A DNA stretch of 64,000 bases, from the NCBI RefSeq assembly GCF_033958435.1, contig NC_134145.1:40823501-40887500 (forward strand), given 5' to 3'. This DNA comes from Carettochelys insculpta. Taxonomy: Eukaryota; Chordata; Testudines; Carettochelyidae. A program made the position numbers and the translations under genes. Of this stretch, positions 31,571 through 41,650 are shown one piece after another (the first letter of the stretch is position 1; each line of letters opens with the position of its first letter). The notes below the pieces were generated by a model. It was not told where the DNA came from. It did not search any database and worked only from the letters and a program-made list of their open reading frames with translations.

Positions 31571-33533
31571 GTACAAATAAAAGTTAAGAGCATTTACCTT
31601 AATAATCTGCACGTGAGGGGGAATAAGGCAACTATGTGAACCTTGAGTAAAGGACATATAACCTCATGTCTTGCACTGTGGGCAACTTACTAAAACTCAT
31701 GGAGGTAAGTTTGCTAGCTGTAGAATCAAAAGGAAGGGGAAGGGTGGATGAGGACCTAGGACACAGAGAATGACAGTCCCCAGGAACAGTGAGTAGAGGC
31801 CAATGCTTAAGGTCAACCTGATTGAGAAGGCAGGCAGGCTAATGAGGGAGCAAGGAGGCCTTGGGGGCTGCCATCCTAGGTGTGAGCTGGAATCACCTGA
31901 GTCAGACTGAGTGGGACTGAACTAAGGAGACATGTGCCTGAGCTGAAGTGGGAAGAAGAGCCAGCCATGCCATACAGAAAGAGTCTGAGACACAGCACAG
32001 AAGGTAGAGTCATGCTGACTGGAGATCTGCAGCCACAGAGAGCAGATTTGAGCAGGGATGCACCCCCAGAAGCAGAAGAATAGAGAGTGGAGCTGGGTGT
32101 GGACAGCAGTAGGAGGGGCCCTGGAGAGGGTCCAGCACAGGGAGATGCCACCAGTCAAGAGGCCTTGCAGGCTACAAGTGGAGGGGGATTGTAATTCCCA
32201 ATTGGAGGGGAGGGTGGCTTTGACACAGGTGAGGAGAATCTTGTACTCAGAGACACTATTTGTGAGATGTCTGTGCCAGTGTCACAGTCCATCTCTATAT
32301 GGTACTGGTGACAGAGCGATTTTTTCCATTAATTTTTCCCATTTTTCCTCATTCTTGTTTAATTGATTGCTGTTTAATAAATTGTATTTGCTTGAGCAGT
32401 ATATAATCAGCAATAGGTCAGGGAAACCTCTAGTGTAGAGAGAGTAACCCAGAGTGGTGACACCCTAGCCACTGCCCTAGGTGACACCAAGAAGTTTGGG
32501 GGTTGAACCCCCAGGAATCCTGGACCCAGCTTTATTGAGGTTCTGAGGACTCTGCCACACAGGCAGGTAGAATTGAGGCCCTCTAGGTCAGGGAGGCCTC
32601 TGGGTAAAGAAGATGGGAGTGAAGACTCAAATTCTTTCACTAACCCATTTCACCAGGGTCGTGTAGAAGCCAAGACAGTTCCCCTCAGTAATGGGACCTT
32701 TCCCCCTACATACACTTACAGTAGAAAACTTGGTACAGGAACAGTGCAGCTGCAGCAATGGTAGAAGTAGTGTGAGTGCTAGCATAGACACAGTTCAAGT
32801 GTTTTTACCATGAAACCTGCTGTGACTCAGTACTGAAAACACCTGAGCCCTATACAAACTTGTGGCTTACTGACAGTGAAGCTTCATCCTTACTGGGTAT
32901 TCCTTGAATACAGGGGCTAATTTTTCCAGTATAGATGCACAGTAGAAAGTAAAGGATGGTTTAGGGGGTGTAGTGCTAGGAATAATAGGATAAAGTTAAG
33001 ATCTTGTTGACTGGGAAGAGTTTCTCAATATAAACATTAGGGTCTCCATTTCTTGGGTCACTTGAAAATGTGCTGAGTAAGGTTCTCGAAAATACATTGT
33101 AAAGGACAATCATGCATTGATGCAATGATGGATAAGTAAACTATGAAGTCTTCTTCATCTCTGATTTCGAGGATTCTTTGACTCCCAATGCACATTTTTT
33201 TCTTTTCTTTTCATTGAAAGGAAAGCAAATTCCAAGCAGGGTAAACTGCCATTGCCTAACATCTTTTACCACATAAGCTACGTAAACGATTTTTGCCTTT
33301 GATTGAAATTTGTTGACACAACGCTATTTATTTCTGCATAACAACCTTTTCTGGCAATCACAAGGTAGATATATAATCTGGTTTTTAATGATTGATGCCT
33401 AAGTTAGAGATACCAGTAAAACTTTGGCGGTTTTATACCACACTAGTAATAGCAGGCAATTGCTTAGACTGGAATACTTCCATCAGTATAACATCTGTGC
33501 ACAGGGCAGCAGCTGGACTATATGGCTACGTCT
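31571..33533. other. Non-coding DNA, possible decayed LTR sequence
   Basis: No gene. The section 32330-32600 contains AATAAATTGTATTTGC, then TTTGGGGGTTGAACCCCCAG (a hairpin). In tone it resembles the 3' part of an old LTR retroelement, but I see no paired LTR, primer site or coding frame, so this is only a suggestion. AT-rich sequence follows to the next MITE. Confidence 0.3.
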
Positions 33534-34234
33534 ACACGTGCAGCCAACATCGAAATAGCTTATTTCGATGTTGCGACATCGAAATAATCTATTTCGATGA
33601 ATAACGTCTACACGTCCTCCAGGGCCGGCAACGTCGATGTTCAACTTCGACGTTGCTCAGCCCAACATCGAAATAGGCGCAGCGAGGGAACGTCAACACG
33701 TCAAAGTAGCACACATCGAAATAGGGATGCCAGGCACAGCTGCAGACAGGGTCACAGGGTGGACTCAACAGCCAGCCACTCCCTTAAAGGGCCCCTCCCA
33801 GACACAGTTGCACTAAACAACACAAGATACACAGAGCTGACAACTGGTTGCAGACCCTGTGCCTGCAGCATGGATCCCCAGCTGCCGCAGAAGCAGCCAG
33901 AAGCCCTGGGCTAAGGGCTGCTGCCCACGGTGACCATAGAGCCCCACAGGGGCTGGAGAGAGAGCATCTCTCAACCCCCCAGCTGATGGCCGCCATGGAG
34001 GACCCAGCAATTTCGACGTTGCGGGACGCGGATCGTCTACACGGTCCCTACTTCGACGTTGAACGTCGAAGTAGGGCGCTATTCCTATCTCCTCATGAGG
34101 TTAGCGACTTCGACGTCTCGCCGCCTAACGTCGAAGTTAACTTCGAAATAGCGCCCGACGCGTGTAGACGCGACGGGCGCTATTTCGAAGTTGGTGCCGC
34201 TACTTCGAAGTAGCGTGCACGTGTAGACACAGCT
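33534..34234 (+). mobile_element. Family A Harbinger MITE, copy 5
   Basis: This 701-bp copy has ends GGCTACGTCTACACGTGCAG and GCACGTGTAGACACAGCT, with TAT at 33531-33533 and 34235-34237. The transposase-start side is on the left, and the relic ATGGATCCCCAGCTGCCGC starts at 33870. It keeps the left subterminal ATCGAAATAGCTTATTTCGA palindrome and the right subterminal array of CTTCGAAG motifs. Confidence 0.93.
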
Positions 34235-34237
34235 TAT

Positions 34238-34951
34238 ATGTAATCAGCATTCAGTAATAAAGCACAGGTCCAGCTTTGCTCATGCAAACCTACTTCAGTA
34301 AGTCTCTTCTCTAAATACTTCAGCCAGCGTAGGGTCTTTTGTTGAAAAATGCTTCCAGCTACAGTGGCACTGTTCAGCAAAATTCTTTCATGTGTCAGGA
34401 CAGTAGCTGGATCCCATCCATTAGAGGTTGGAAACAGTGAATAATATATTGCAACTGTCAGATTTCAAGGCTCCGGGTGAAATACACTTTTCTTATCCAG
34501 GTGGATCCAAACTGTAACTTGGCAGTAAAATCACGCACAGGTTGGCCCCCAAAAATACCCTTAATGAGGCATTGAATACAGTAGATATGGTATGAAAAGT
34601 CTTTTATCTCATACTATAAGGTAAATGGAAATGTAAACAATGATTCTCAATTAAAAATTCAGAGCCAGATGGTGAGTTAAAGACACCGTGAAAGGGAGAA
34701 AAGGGGCCATGCAATGGGAATCCCCTGAAGGAAATTTGAACGAACGAGATACAGTGAGTGAGGCTGGAGGCTCAGCAGTTTGAGGCCGCATGCAGAAACA
34801 CAGGATCTGTCCTCCCTCTAAGAGCTCTCTACACAGAATCCATTCTGAGGCAGACTGTTAATGTCCCCGACTATTCCTCTATCAAGCCTCCTTTTGATGG
34901 ATGGTAGAAGAAATTTATAAAGATTGGGTCTTGTAGTGCTTGTTTTGCTCA
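34238..34951. other. Non-coding DNA, no gene seen
   Basis: No gene or recognisable repeat. Confidence 0.4.
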
Positions 34952-35188
34952 GGGTGTGTCTACACTAGGAACTAACTTTGAAGTGAGGCAGTACCTTGAA
35001 GTAGCCAGCAGAGAGTCTACACGCATTTTTCTCTTACGTTGAAGCCCAACTTCAAAGTCCTTACTCTGCTCCTGCGGATGGAGTAGTGCCCTACTTCCAA
35101 GTTTAATTTCAAAGTCAGATGTGTGCAGACCCTCAGCTTCAAAGTAGCTTGCTTACTTCAAAGTTATTTTTGTAGTATAGACACAGCC
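34952..35188. mobile_element. Short Harbinger-type MITE
   Basis: Ends GGGTGTGTCTACACTAGGA and GTAGTATAGACACAGCC enclose about 237 bp. The subterminal CTAACTTTGAAGTGAGGCAG resembles the left end of H2 (CTAACTTCGAAGTAGCGTG), so it may be a deletion derivative of the H2 subfamily. Flanking triplets (TCA, TTA) do not match. Most TTCGAAG motifs have decayed to TTCAAAG. Confidence 0.65.
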
Positions 35189-35191
35189 TTA

Positions 35192-35482
35192 GGCTTGTTT
35201 ACCCTTCCCCCCATCTTCGAAGGGGGCATGTTAATCAGAGCGATGGGAGATTACTAATGAAGTGCTGTGGTGAATATGCAGCACTTCCTTAGGCTAATTC
35301 TCCTCCATGACAACTTCAAAGTGCCAGCATGAGTGAAGTAAAGGCACTTTGAAGTGCCCCAGCTACATGCATGCTGCGGAGGAGAATTAGCCTGATGAAT
35401 TCACTGCAGTACTTCGTTAATAATCTCCCATCACCCTGATTACCATGCCTCCTTCGAAGTTGGGGGCAGGTGTACACCCAGC
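35192..35482. mobile_element. Palindromic repeat with CTTCGAAGGGGGC arms
   Basis: The left arm has CCCCCATCTTCGAAGGGGGC, TTACTAATGAAGTGCTG and AGGCTAATTCTCCTCC. The right arm has the complements GAGGAGAATTAGCC, CAGTACTTCGTTAATAATCT and CCTTCGAAGTTGGGGGCAGG. The ends (GGCTTGTTTACCC and GGTGTACACCCAGC) are decayed. It directly follows the previous element, separated by TTA. Confidence 0.65.
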
Positions 35483-35854
35483 AGAGCTGTTCATTTCAGA
35501 AGCACTGGCTTCGACAGAGCTATAAAATGTAGGCTAACCAAAGATCTTGCTCAGTCTGTAGAATCTTGAGGAAGGGAAGAAAAAGCAATAGGTACAACAG
35601 CTCAAAAATGAAAACTATTGTAAAAATAAGTTATTCAATACAGTTGTGTCTGAAAATATCAGCTTTTTCCTTTACATTGTTGTTCATGGCAGCCAAAACA
35701 TAAATATAATTTTTTCACCATATAAATGTATTGTTGAGGCACAAATAAAAACTAGTTGACTATCAATACAAAGACGTGTGATACATCACAAATGTATTTA
35801 TTTGGCGAGATAAAGTAATATCCAACTTCACATTGAGTAATACTGTATTTCCTG

Positions 35855-36269
35855 ACTATGTCTACATGGTGCGCTGCTTCCAGCAGGGTCATGAAAGTGA
35901 GGGCACTCGCCAATAAAAATGGCCGCTTATTTGTATAGTCGTGCAAGATTGCTGTCCCAGCAGAGGCTTATGTCATCACAAAATAGGCCATATAGACAGG
36001 GTTCTGTTGATCAAAACCCCCTTTGTCAACAGCCTCTTATTCCTGGAAAAAAAATGAGGACTAAGGGGCTATCAACAAGGGGGGTTTTAGTTGACAGAGC
36101 CCTGTCTACACAGCTTGTTTTGTGATGACAGAAGCCTCTGTCGGGACAGCAATCTCATCTAACTATGCAAATGAGACATGTGACTATGCAAATGGGCAGG
36201 CATTTGCATTGCTGAGTGCCCTAATTTTCATGACCCTAATAGCAGCAGCGTGCCGTGTAGGTGTAGCCC
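35855..36269. mobile_element. MITE with nested hairpin, CTG duplication
   Basis: Ends ACTATGTCTACATGGTGCGC and GTGCCGTGTAGGTGTAGCCC flank about 415 bp, with CTG at 35852-35854 and 36270-36272. The arms pair through GCTGCTTCCAGCAGGGTCAT and its complement ATGACCCTAATAGCAGCAGC. The centre is a further hairpin, TAGACAGGGTTCTGTTGATC against TTGACAGAGCCCTGTCTACA, around TCTTATTCCTGGAAAAAAAA. Confidence 0.72.
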
Positions 36270-36460
36270 CTGTGAAATGCCACTAAAGTCTATGGTACTA
36301 CTGTTCCTGTTGTGCCAAATGTGAATATCATCAGTATGCATGAAAGTGGTTGTTTTACACTAGGGTGGTAAATAATCTCCATTTGCTTCATTGAAAAAAA
36401 TTAGGAGTGGAAGATTATTTCCTTAAAAGAAAAATCCTTATATTCTGCTAAACAAATTAT

Positions 36461-37142
36461 GGCTACGTCTACACATGCACGCTACATCGAAATAGGCTAT
36501 TTCGATGAATAACGTCTACACGTCCTCCAGGGCTGGCAACGTCGACGTTCAACTTCGACGTTGGGCAGCACCACATCGAAATAGGCGCTGCGAGGGAACA
36601 TCTACACAACAAAGTAGCACACATTGAAATAAGGGTGCCAGGAACAGCTGCAGACAGGGTCACAGGGCGGACTCAACAGCAAGCCGCTCCCTTAAAGGGC
36701 CCCTCCTAGACACAGTTGCACTAAACAACACAAGATCCACAGAGCCGACAACTGGTTGCAGACCCTGTGCATGCAGCATGGATCCCCAGCTGCAGCAGCA
36801 GCAGCCAGAAGCCCTGGGCTAAGGGCTGCTGCCCACAGTGACCATAGATCCCCGCAGGGGCTGGAGAGAGAGCGTCTCTCAACCTCTCAGCTGATGACCA
36901 CCATGGCGGACCCCGCTATTTCAATGTTGCGGGACACGGATCGTCTACACGTGCCCTACTTTGACGTTCAACTTCGAAGTAGGGCGCTATTCCGATCCCC
37001 TCATGGGGTTAGCGACTTCGACGTCTCGCTGCCTAATGTCAATTTCAACTTTGAAATAGCGCCCAACACGTGTAGCCGTGATGGGCGCTATTTCGAAGTT
37101 GGTGCTGCTACTTCGAAGTAGCGTGCACGTGTAGATGCGGCC
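36461..37142 (+). mobile_element. Family A Harbinger MITE, copy 6
   Basis: This 682-bp copy runs from GGCTACGTCTACACATGCAC to CACGTGTAGATGCGGCC, with TAT at 36458-36460 and 37143-37145. The transposase-start side is on the left and the relic starts at 36778. It shares single-base variants with copy 7 (for example TCCTAGACACAG and AGATCCACAGAGCCGAC), so copies 6 and 7 form a sub-branch. The left subterminal repeat is shortened, as in copy 3. Confidence 0.92.
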
Positions 37143-37317
37143 TATGAGTTGTACTGTTAGAAAGTGGCATCTTATGAGGTAGAGACATACTGAATACATT
37201 TGCTTTTAGGCTTTTAAAGTTTCTGTCCAGTTTTATTCCAAGTTGGCAGACTGCATTCTAATAAAATATACAAAATGTGTTTCTCTGTTGTTATATAGAT
37301 ATTCTCTGAAACACTGG

Positions 37318-38028
37318 AGCTACGTCTACACGTGAAGCCTACATCGAAGTAGCTTATTTCAATGTAGCAACACCGAAATAGGCTATTTCGATGAATAACT
37401 TCTACACGTCCTCCAGGGCTGGCAACGTCAACTTTCAACATCGACGTTGCGCAGCACCACATCGAAATAGGCGCTGCAAGGGAACGTCTACACACCAAAG
37501 TAGCACACATCGAAATAAGGGTGCCAGGCACAGCTGCAGACAGGGTCACAGGGCGGACTCAACAGCAAGCCGCTCCCTTAAAGGGCCCCTCCTAGACACA
37601 GCTGCACTAAACAACACAAGATCCACAGAGCCGACAACTGGTTGCAGACCCTGTGCATGCAGCATGGATCCCCAGCTGCAGCAGCAGCAGCCAGAAGCCC
37701 TGGGCTAAGGGCTGCTGCCCACGGTGACCATAGAGCCCCGCAGGGGCTGGAGAGAGAGCGTCTCTCAACCCCTCAGCTGATGGCCGCCATGGTGGACCCT
37801 GCTATTTCGATGTTGCGGGACGCGGATCGTCTACACGTGCCCTACTTCGACGTTCAACTTCGAAGTAGGGCGCTATTCCGATCCCCTCATGGGGTTAGCG
37901 ACTTCGACGTCTCGCCGCCTAACGTCGATGTTAACATCGAAATAGCACCCAACACGTGTAGCCGTGACAGGCACTATTTCGAAGTTAGTGCCGCTACTTC
38001 AAAGTAGCGTGCACGTGTAGACACGGCT
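37318..38028 (+). mobile_element. Family A Harbinger MITE, copy 7
   Basis: This 711-bp copy runs from AGCTACGTCTACACGTGAAG to GTGTAGACACGGCT, with TGG at 37315-37317 and 38029-38031. It lies 175 bp from copy 6 in the same orientation and shares variants with it. The separate duplications (TAT and TGG) show two independent insertions rather than one tandem duplication. The start relic is at 37664. Confidence 0.93.
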
Positions 38029-38031
38029 TGG

Positions 38032-38929
38032 ATGTTCTGGGACAGGAGCACATGGAATGGAAAATACAGTTGACTAGAACCATTTTTAAATGACATAGTA
38101 TAAATAATATTTTGTATGGATAGAAATGTAAAATGTCTGTATATCGTGGACAGGGTCTGGATCCTCCACTTAGAGTGAGGTCAGTTCTTCCATTACAATT
38201 TTAAGACCAATTATTATGCTAACAAATCACAAAAGGATAAATGCCTTGAACATGGAAAACACCTATATAACAAGTATATGCTGTTACCTGCTGCTTCAGA
38301 TACTGGGCTCAAGGAGATTTGATTATAAGCAACACTCTAAATTATTGCTTCTACTTGTAGTGCAGGCTAATGGCAATTTAGCCTTTTCAAAACACTGTTA
38401 CCACAATGTTCTATATATTGTAACAGGGTCAGGGCAGCAGGATGTTATTGGAAGGGTGAAAGACAGCTCAGGACACAGCCTAGGCTGAAGAAGAAGAGAA
38501 AGAGCTAGTGAAGCTCCCAGATGGAGGTGAAAGGAAATGGCGCAAGTAATCAATGAGGATCAGCTGATATAACTTTGAAAAAGCTGTCCCAAACAGGGGA
38601 GTGGGAGAATGAGTAATAGAGGATGTGAACAAGGCAAGAAGTTGGAGGAGGTCCAGCTAGGAGGAGAGAAGACAGAGAAGGAGGAAAAAGCAGCATTTAC
38701 AAAAGACAGCAGGGAGGAGAGGGAGTAGCTCAAGAGGAGAGTGCCTGGGCTGTCCTACCCCCACAAGACTGAAGTCCTTACCATGGAAAAGGGGAAAGAA
38801 CTAACTAGCCAGCCCAGCCTGGCAGAGGTGGGTGCAGCCTAACTCCTTCAGCAAGAAGGGAGAGGCTTGGGACTCTGCCAAGACCCACAGGTATCCTGCT
38901 AGAGTATATATCACCACAGTTAATGCTGA
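38032..38929. other. Non-coding DNA, no gene seen
   Basis: Purine-rich around 38480-38720. No gene or recognised repeat family. Confidence 0.4.
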
Positions 38930-39040
38930 GGGTATGGGTAGTGTTGTTGTATCGATGTTGGTTCCAGGGTATTAGTGAGATAAGGTGGATAATACAATTT
39001 CTTTTATTGGACCAACTTCTAATGGTAAGAGGGATAAGCA
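38930..39040 (+). repeat. Reptile repeat fragment (TTTTATTGGACCAACTTCT)
   Basis: The segment GTGTTGTTGTATCGATGTTG followed by GGTGGATAATACAATTTC and TTTTATTGGACCAACTTCTA matches a common turtle/crocodilian repeat from memory. A more distal piece of the same repeat seems to be at 49165-49255. The family name is not certain. Confidence 0.5.
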
Positions 39041-39044
39041 GTAC

Positions 39045-39409
39045 TGATGCATCTGGATTTTAGTAATGCTTTTGCGACAAACCCACATGACCCACTAGCA
39101 AGCTAGAGAAATGTATTCTAGATGAAGTTTCTGTATGATGGCTACACAATTGTTTAAAACACAGCATTAAAAGTGTAGTTTGTTATCAGTGGTTTCCAAC
39201 AAGGAGGGTATATCTATTAAGATCCTGAAGACATCCATGCTATTTAATATTTTCATTGATGACTTGGATAATGGAGTAGAGATTATGGTTGTAAAATATG
39301 AGGATAACATCAAAATGAGAGGAAAGAATTAGCATTCAGACTACCTTGTCAAATTAGGGAAGTCAACAAGATGAAATTCAAAGAAGACAAGTACCAAGTA
39401 ATACACATA
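39045..39409 (+). mobile_element. CR1 reverse-transcriptase fragment
   Basis: The plus strand encodes, with frameshifts, LDFSNAFAT, WLHNCLKHSIKSVV, ISGFQQGG, LFNIFIDDLDN and EDKYQVIHIG. These match the CR1 core around [27 protein letters not shown] and [10 protein letters not shown] in the copy at 57300. It is cut off exactly where Harbinger H3 begins (39410), so H3 inserted into an existing CR1. Confidence 0.75.
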
Positions 39410-39584
39410 GGCTGCATCTACACAGGCAGCTTCTGTTGACAAAACCGTACACCTACACTAGCTCCCTGTTTTGAAATTAATTTAGAAAGGGGGTCCAATT
39501 TTGAAAGAGGCTGCAGAGCGTCTCCACGCCCAACAGCCTCTTTCAAAATTGTTTTCGGTGAAAAGGGGCATGACTTTCAAAACT

Positions 39585-40545
39585 GCTCTTACCATCCGGA
39601 CTCCTACTGCTCTGTGGAACAACAGTTCAGGGTGGGCAAGACCACCGTCTGGGTCGTACTTATGGAGGTACGGCAGGCCCAGGTCACACGTCCCCCATGG
39701 GTAGGGAGGCTGAGGGTGGAGGGGAGAGATGGCCCACCACACCTGCACTAGAGCACATGTCCCCCTCTCCCCCATGCAGGTCGCCAGAGCCATCAACATG
39801 ATGTTTCTGCATTGGGTCATCCACCTACGAGATACGGATACCACTATCAGGGGTTTCTAGGACCTGGGCTTCCTGAACTGCTTTGGCACTTTGGATGGCA
39901 CACACATCACCATCTGCACCTCACCACACAGTGCTGGCCTGTACGTCAACAGGAAGGGCTACCCTACTATTCAGTGGTGCTCCAGGCTCTGGTGGATGCT
40001 AGGGGCTGGTTAACGGACATCACGGACATCTGGGCCGGCTGCACCCATGATGCCTGGGTTGTCTGTAACTCCAGACTCTGCTGGTGCATGGGGCTGGCAC
40101 ATTCATCCCCCAGTGGGAAATTCTGGTGGGGAAGGATGTCATCATGCCACTCTGCATGGTGGCAGACACGGTGTACCCCCTGCAGTGGTGGCTCATGCAG
40201 CTGTACTTAGGACACCTTGACCCTACCCGGGAAGCATTCAACCAGTGCCTCAACCACACCCGCAATGTTGTGGAGCAGGCCTTAGGGTACCTCAATGGGA
40301 GGTGGAGGTGCCTCCACACACAGTTGGAGGTTGGGGTCCTCAACATGCCCCAGGTGGTCAGCGCCTATTGTGTCATCCACAATGATGGGGAGGGAAAGCG
40401 GGATGCCTATGTCCCTGGGGCGGGGCCTTGTGGCTGGCTCTGGCTACGAGCAGCCGGGCACTGCCTCCATCCGCCAAGCCCACCAGGATGGCCACTGCAT
40501 TAGAGAGGCCCTCAGGCAGGCCTTTGCGGATGGCTGCCTGTGAAC
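39585..40545 (+). pseudogene. H3 Harbinger transposase pseudogene
   Basis: Exon 1 remains as SVEQQFRVGKTTVWVVLMEV. The intron is 39668-39779 (GTACGG donor, ATGCAG acceptor, 112 bp), at the same place as in H1. Exon 2 starts VARAINMMFLHWVIHLRD. The three catalytic positions are conserved: LDGTHI, VADTVYPL and VVEQALGYLNGRW. At least one in-frame stop (GF-stop-DLGF near 39860) and several frameshifts (about 39970, about 40080) inactivate it. The N-terminal WLQNF region is missing. It supports the D-D-E assignment in H1. Confidence 0.83.
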
Positions 40546-40631
40546 TGCACCCCCATGCACATCCGCCACCCACCATCCTCACCACCCCCACCCCGGCTGC
40601 CACCCCCACCAGAACTCCACCCACACATCCG

Positions 40632-41273
40632 TCACCCACCATCTCTCTCCAAGAAGCACATCATGAAGTGGTGTATGGTAAATAAACATTTATCAGGAAC
40701 AGGACAGTATGCTGAACTATGTACAGGTTGGGGGACGTGGTGTGGAAGGAGGAGGGGGGCACCTAACCTGGAGGGGGTGTGAGGGCTGATTCCAGGGCTG
40801 GGGTGGTGGCTGCGAGCTGTGTTGACCTCAGGATTCCCTGTCCCCCCAGGTGCAGGGTTCCCAGCATGGAGGGGAGGGCATGGGGAGCACTGGCAAGTAA
40901 GGACAGGGCGGGGCTCTATGGGGGACGTAGGAGCAGGATCGGTGGGAGCAGTCTTGGTGGGGGAGGTGGGAACAGGCTGGCTGGGGGGAGCTGCCATGGG
41001 GGCCAGGAGGCAGGCAACATTGGCCACATGTTCCTGGAGTGTCTGGCCAATGCCCTCCAGGGTGTGCAGCAGTCTCGCCCATGCTGCCCTCCACCACCCC
41101 AGCTTGGCCTCCATGAGCCGCAGGTGCTGCTCAGTCACCTCAGACTGGTGCTGGCTGGCTGGGTCCTCCTTGGCCCAGCAGTGGGCCCCCCAGCTGCGGC
41201 CCTGTTGGCATGCGGTGTGGGGTGGTGCCTGGCCACCTCTGATGTCTGCTGGGGGGTTCTCAGGGGCCAGCAA
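40632..41273 (-). pseudogene. H3 second-gene remnant (C-terminal part)
   Basis: The frame encodes VTEQHLRLMEAKLGWWRAAW followed by ARLLHTLEGIGQTLQEHVA, then a long Pro/Ser-rich tail. It matches the H2 minus-strand segment around EWLVMEWDMWARLAGSIYTVAQALA in position, length and Pro-rich tail. The Myb/SANT domain itself is not seen. A helical, Trp-containing segment followed by disordered sequence is all that can be described. I infer it is the C-terminus of the Harbinger Myb-like protein. Confidence 0.55.
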
Positions 41274-41384
41274 CGGTGCTGGGTTCTCCCAGCCTATGGA
41301 TGGTGCAGCTGTATGGAGAGGGGGACAATGTGTCAGTAATGTGCCACAGCTGGGGGAAGGTCTGGTGGCAGGTCACCCTCCCGA

Positions 41385-41545
41385 GACCACCCCACAGGGC
41401 GCCTGTCCCTCTGCTGAGGCACCCGCTTCCCACAGGGCACCCAATCCCCTCCTGTGGCACCCCCCCATGGGGCTCCCAACACCCCATGGGGCACCTCCCT
41501 GAGGAACCCCCCCATGGGGTGCCCCCTCATGGGGTACCAACCTAT
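41385..41545. repeat. GC-rich degenerate tandem repeat with CCCATGGGG
   Basis: Units of roughly 25-35 bp contain GGGCACC or GGGGCACC and the palindrome CCCCATGGGG (for example at about 41463, 41480 and 41512), with variants such as CCCACAGGG upstream. Several overlapping frames stay open because of the repeat. It lies in the distal part of H3. Confidence 0.65.
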
Positions 41546-41650
41546 ACCTCCCACAAGCTGGGCATCCCATTCTATGGCAATGCATCTGGGGGCCTCTCAC
41601 ATGGGCAGGTCTTCCCAGCCTGTGGTGCATGGTGCCCGGGTGCTGTCCAG

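Larger units (their letters stand above)
39410..41650. mobile_element. PIF/Harbinger element H3, right end missing
   Basis: The left end GGCTGCATCTACACAGGCAG follows ATA at 39407-39409. A decayed transposase lies on the plus strand and a C-terminal piece of the second gene on the minus strand, with poly(A) hexamer AATAAA at 40681-40686 between them. The right boundary is uncertain: GC-rich sequence typical of the element ends near 41650 and no inverted terminus is found. Protein divergence from H1 and H2 indicates a third, older subfamily. Confidence 0.75.

Noticed and set aside
32330..32620. Endogenous retrovirus LTR
   Set aside because: Only a polyadenylation-like hexamer and composition suggest it. 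No paired LTR, primer binding site, polypurine tract or retroviral frame was found.
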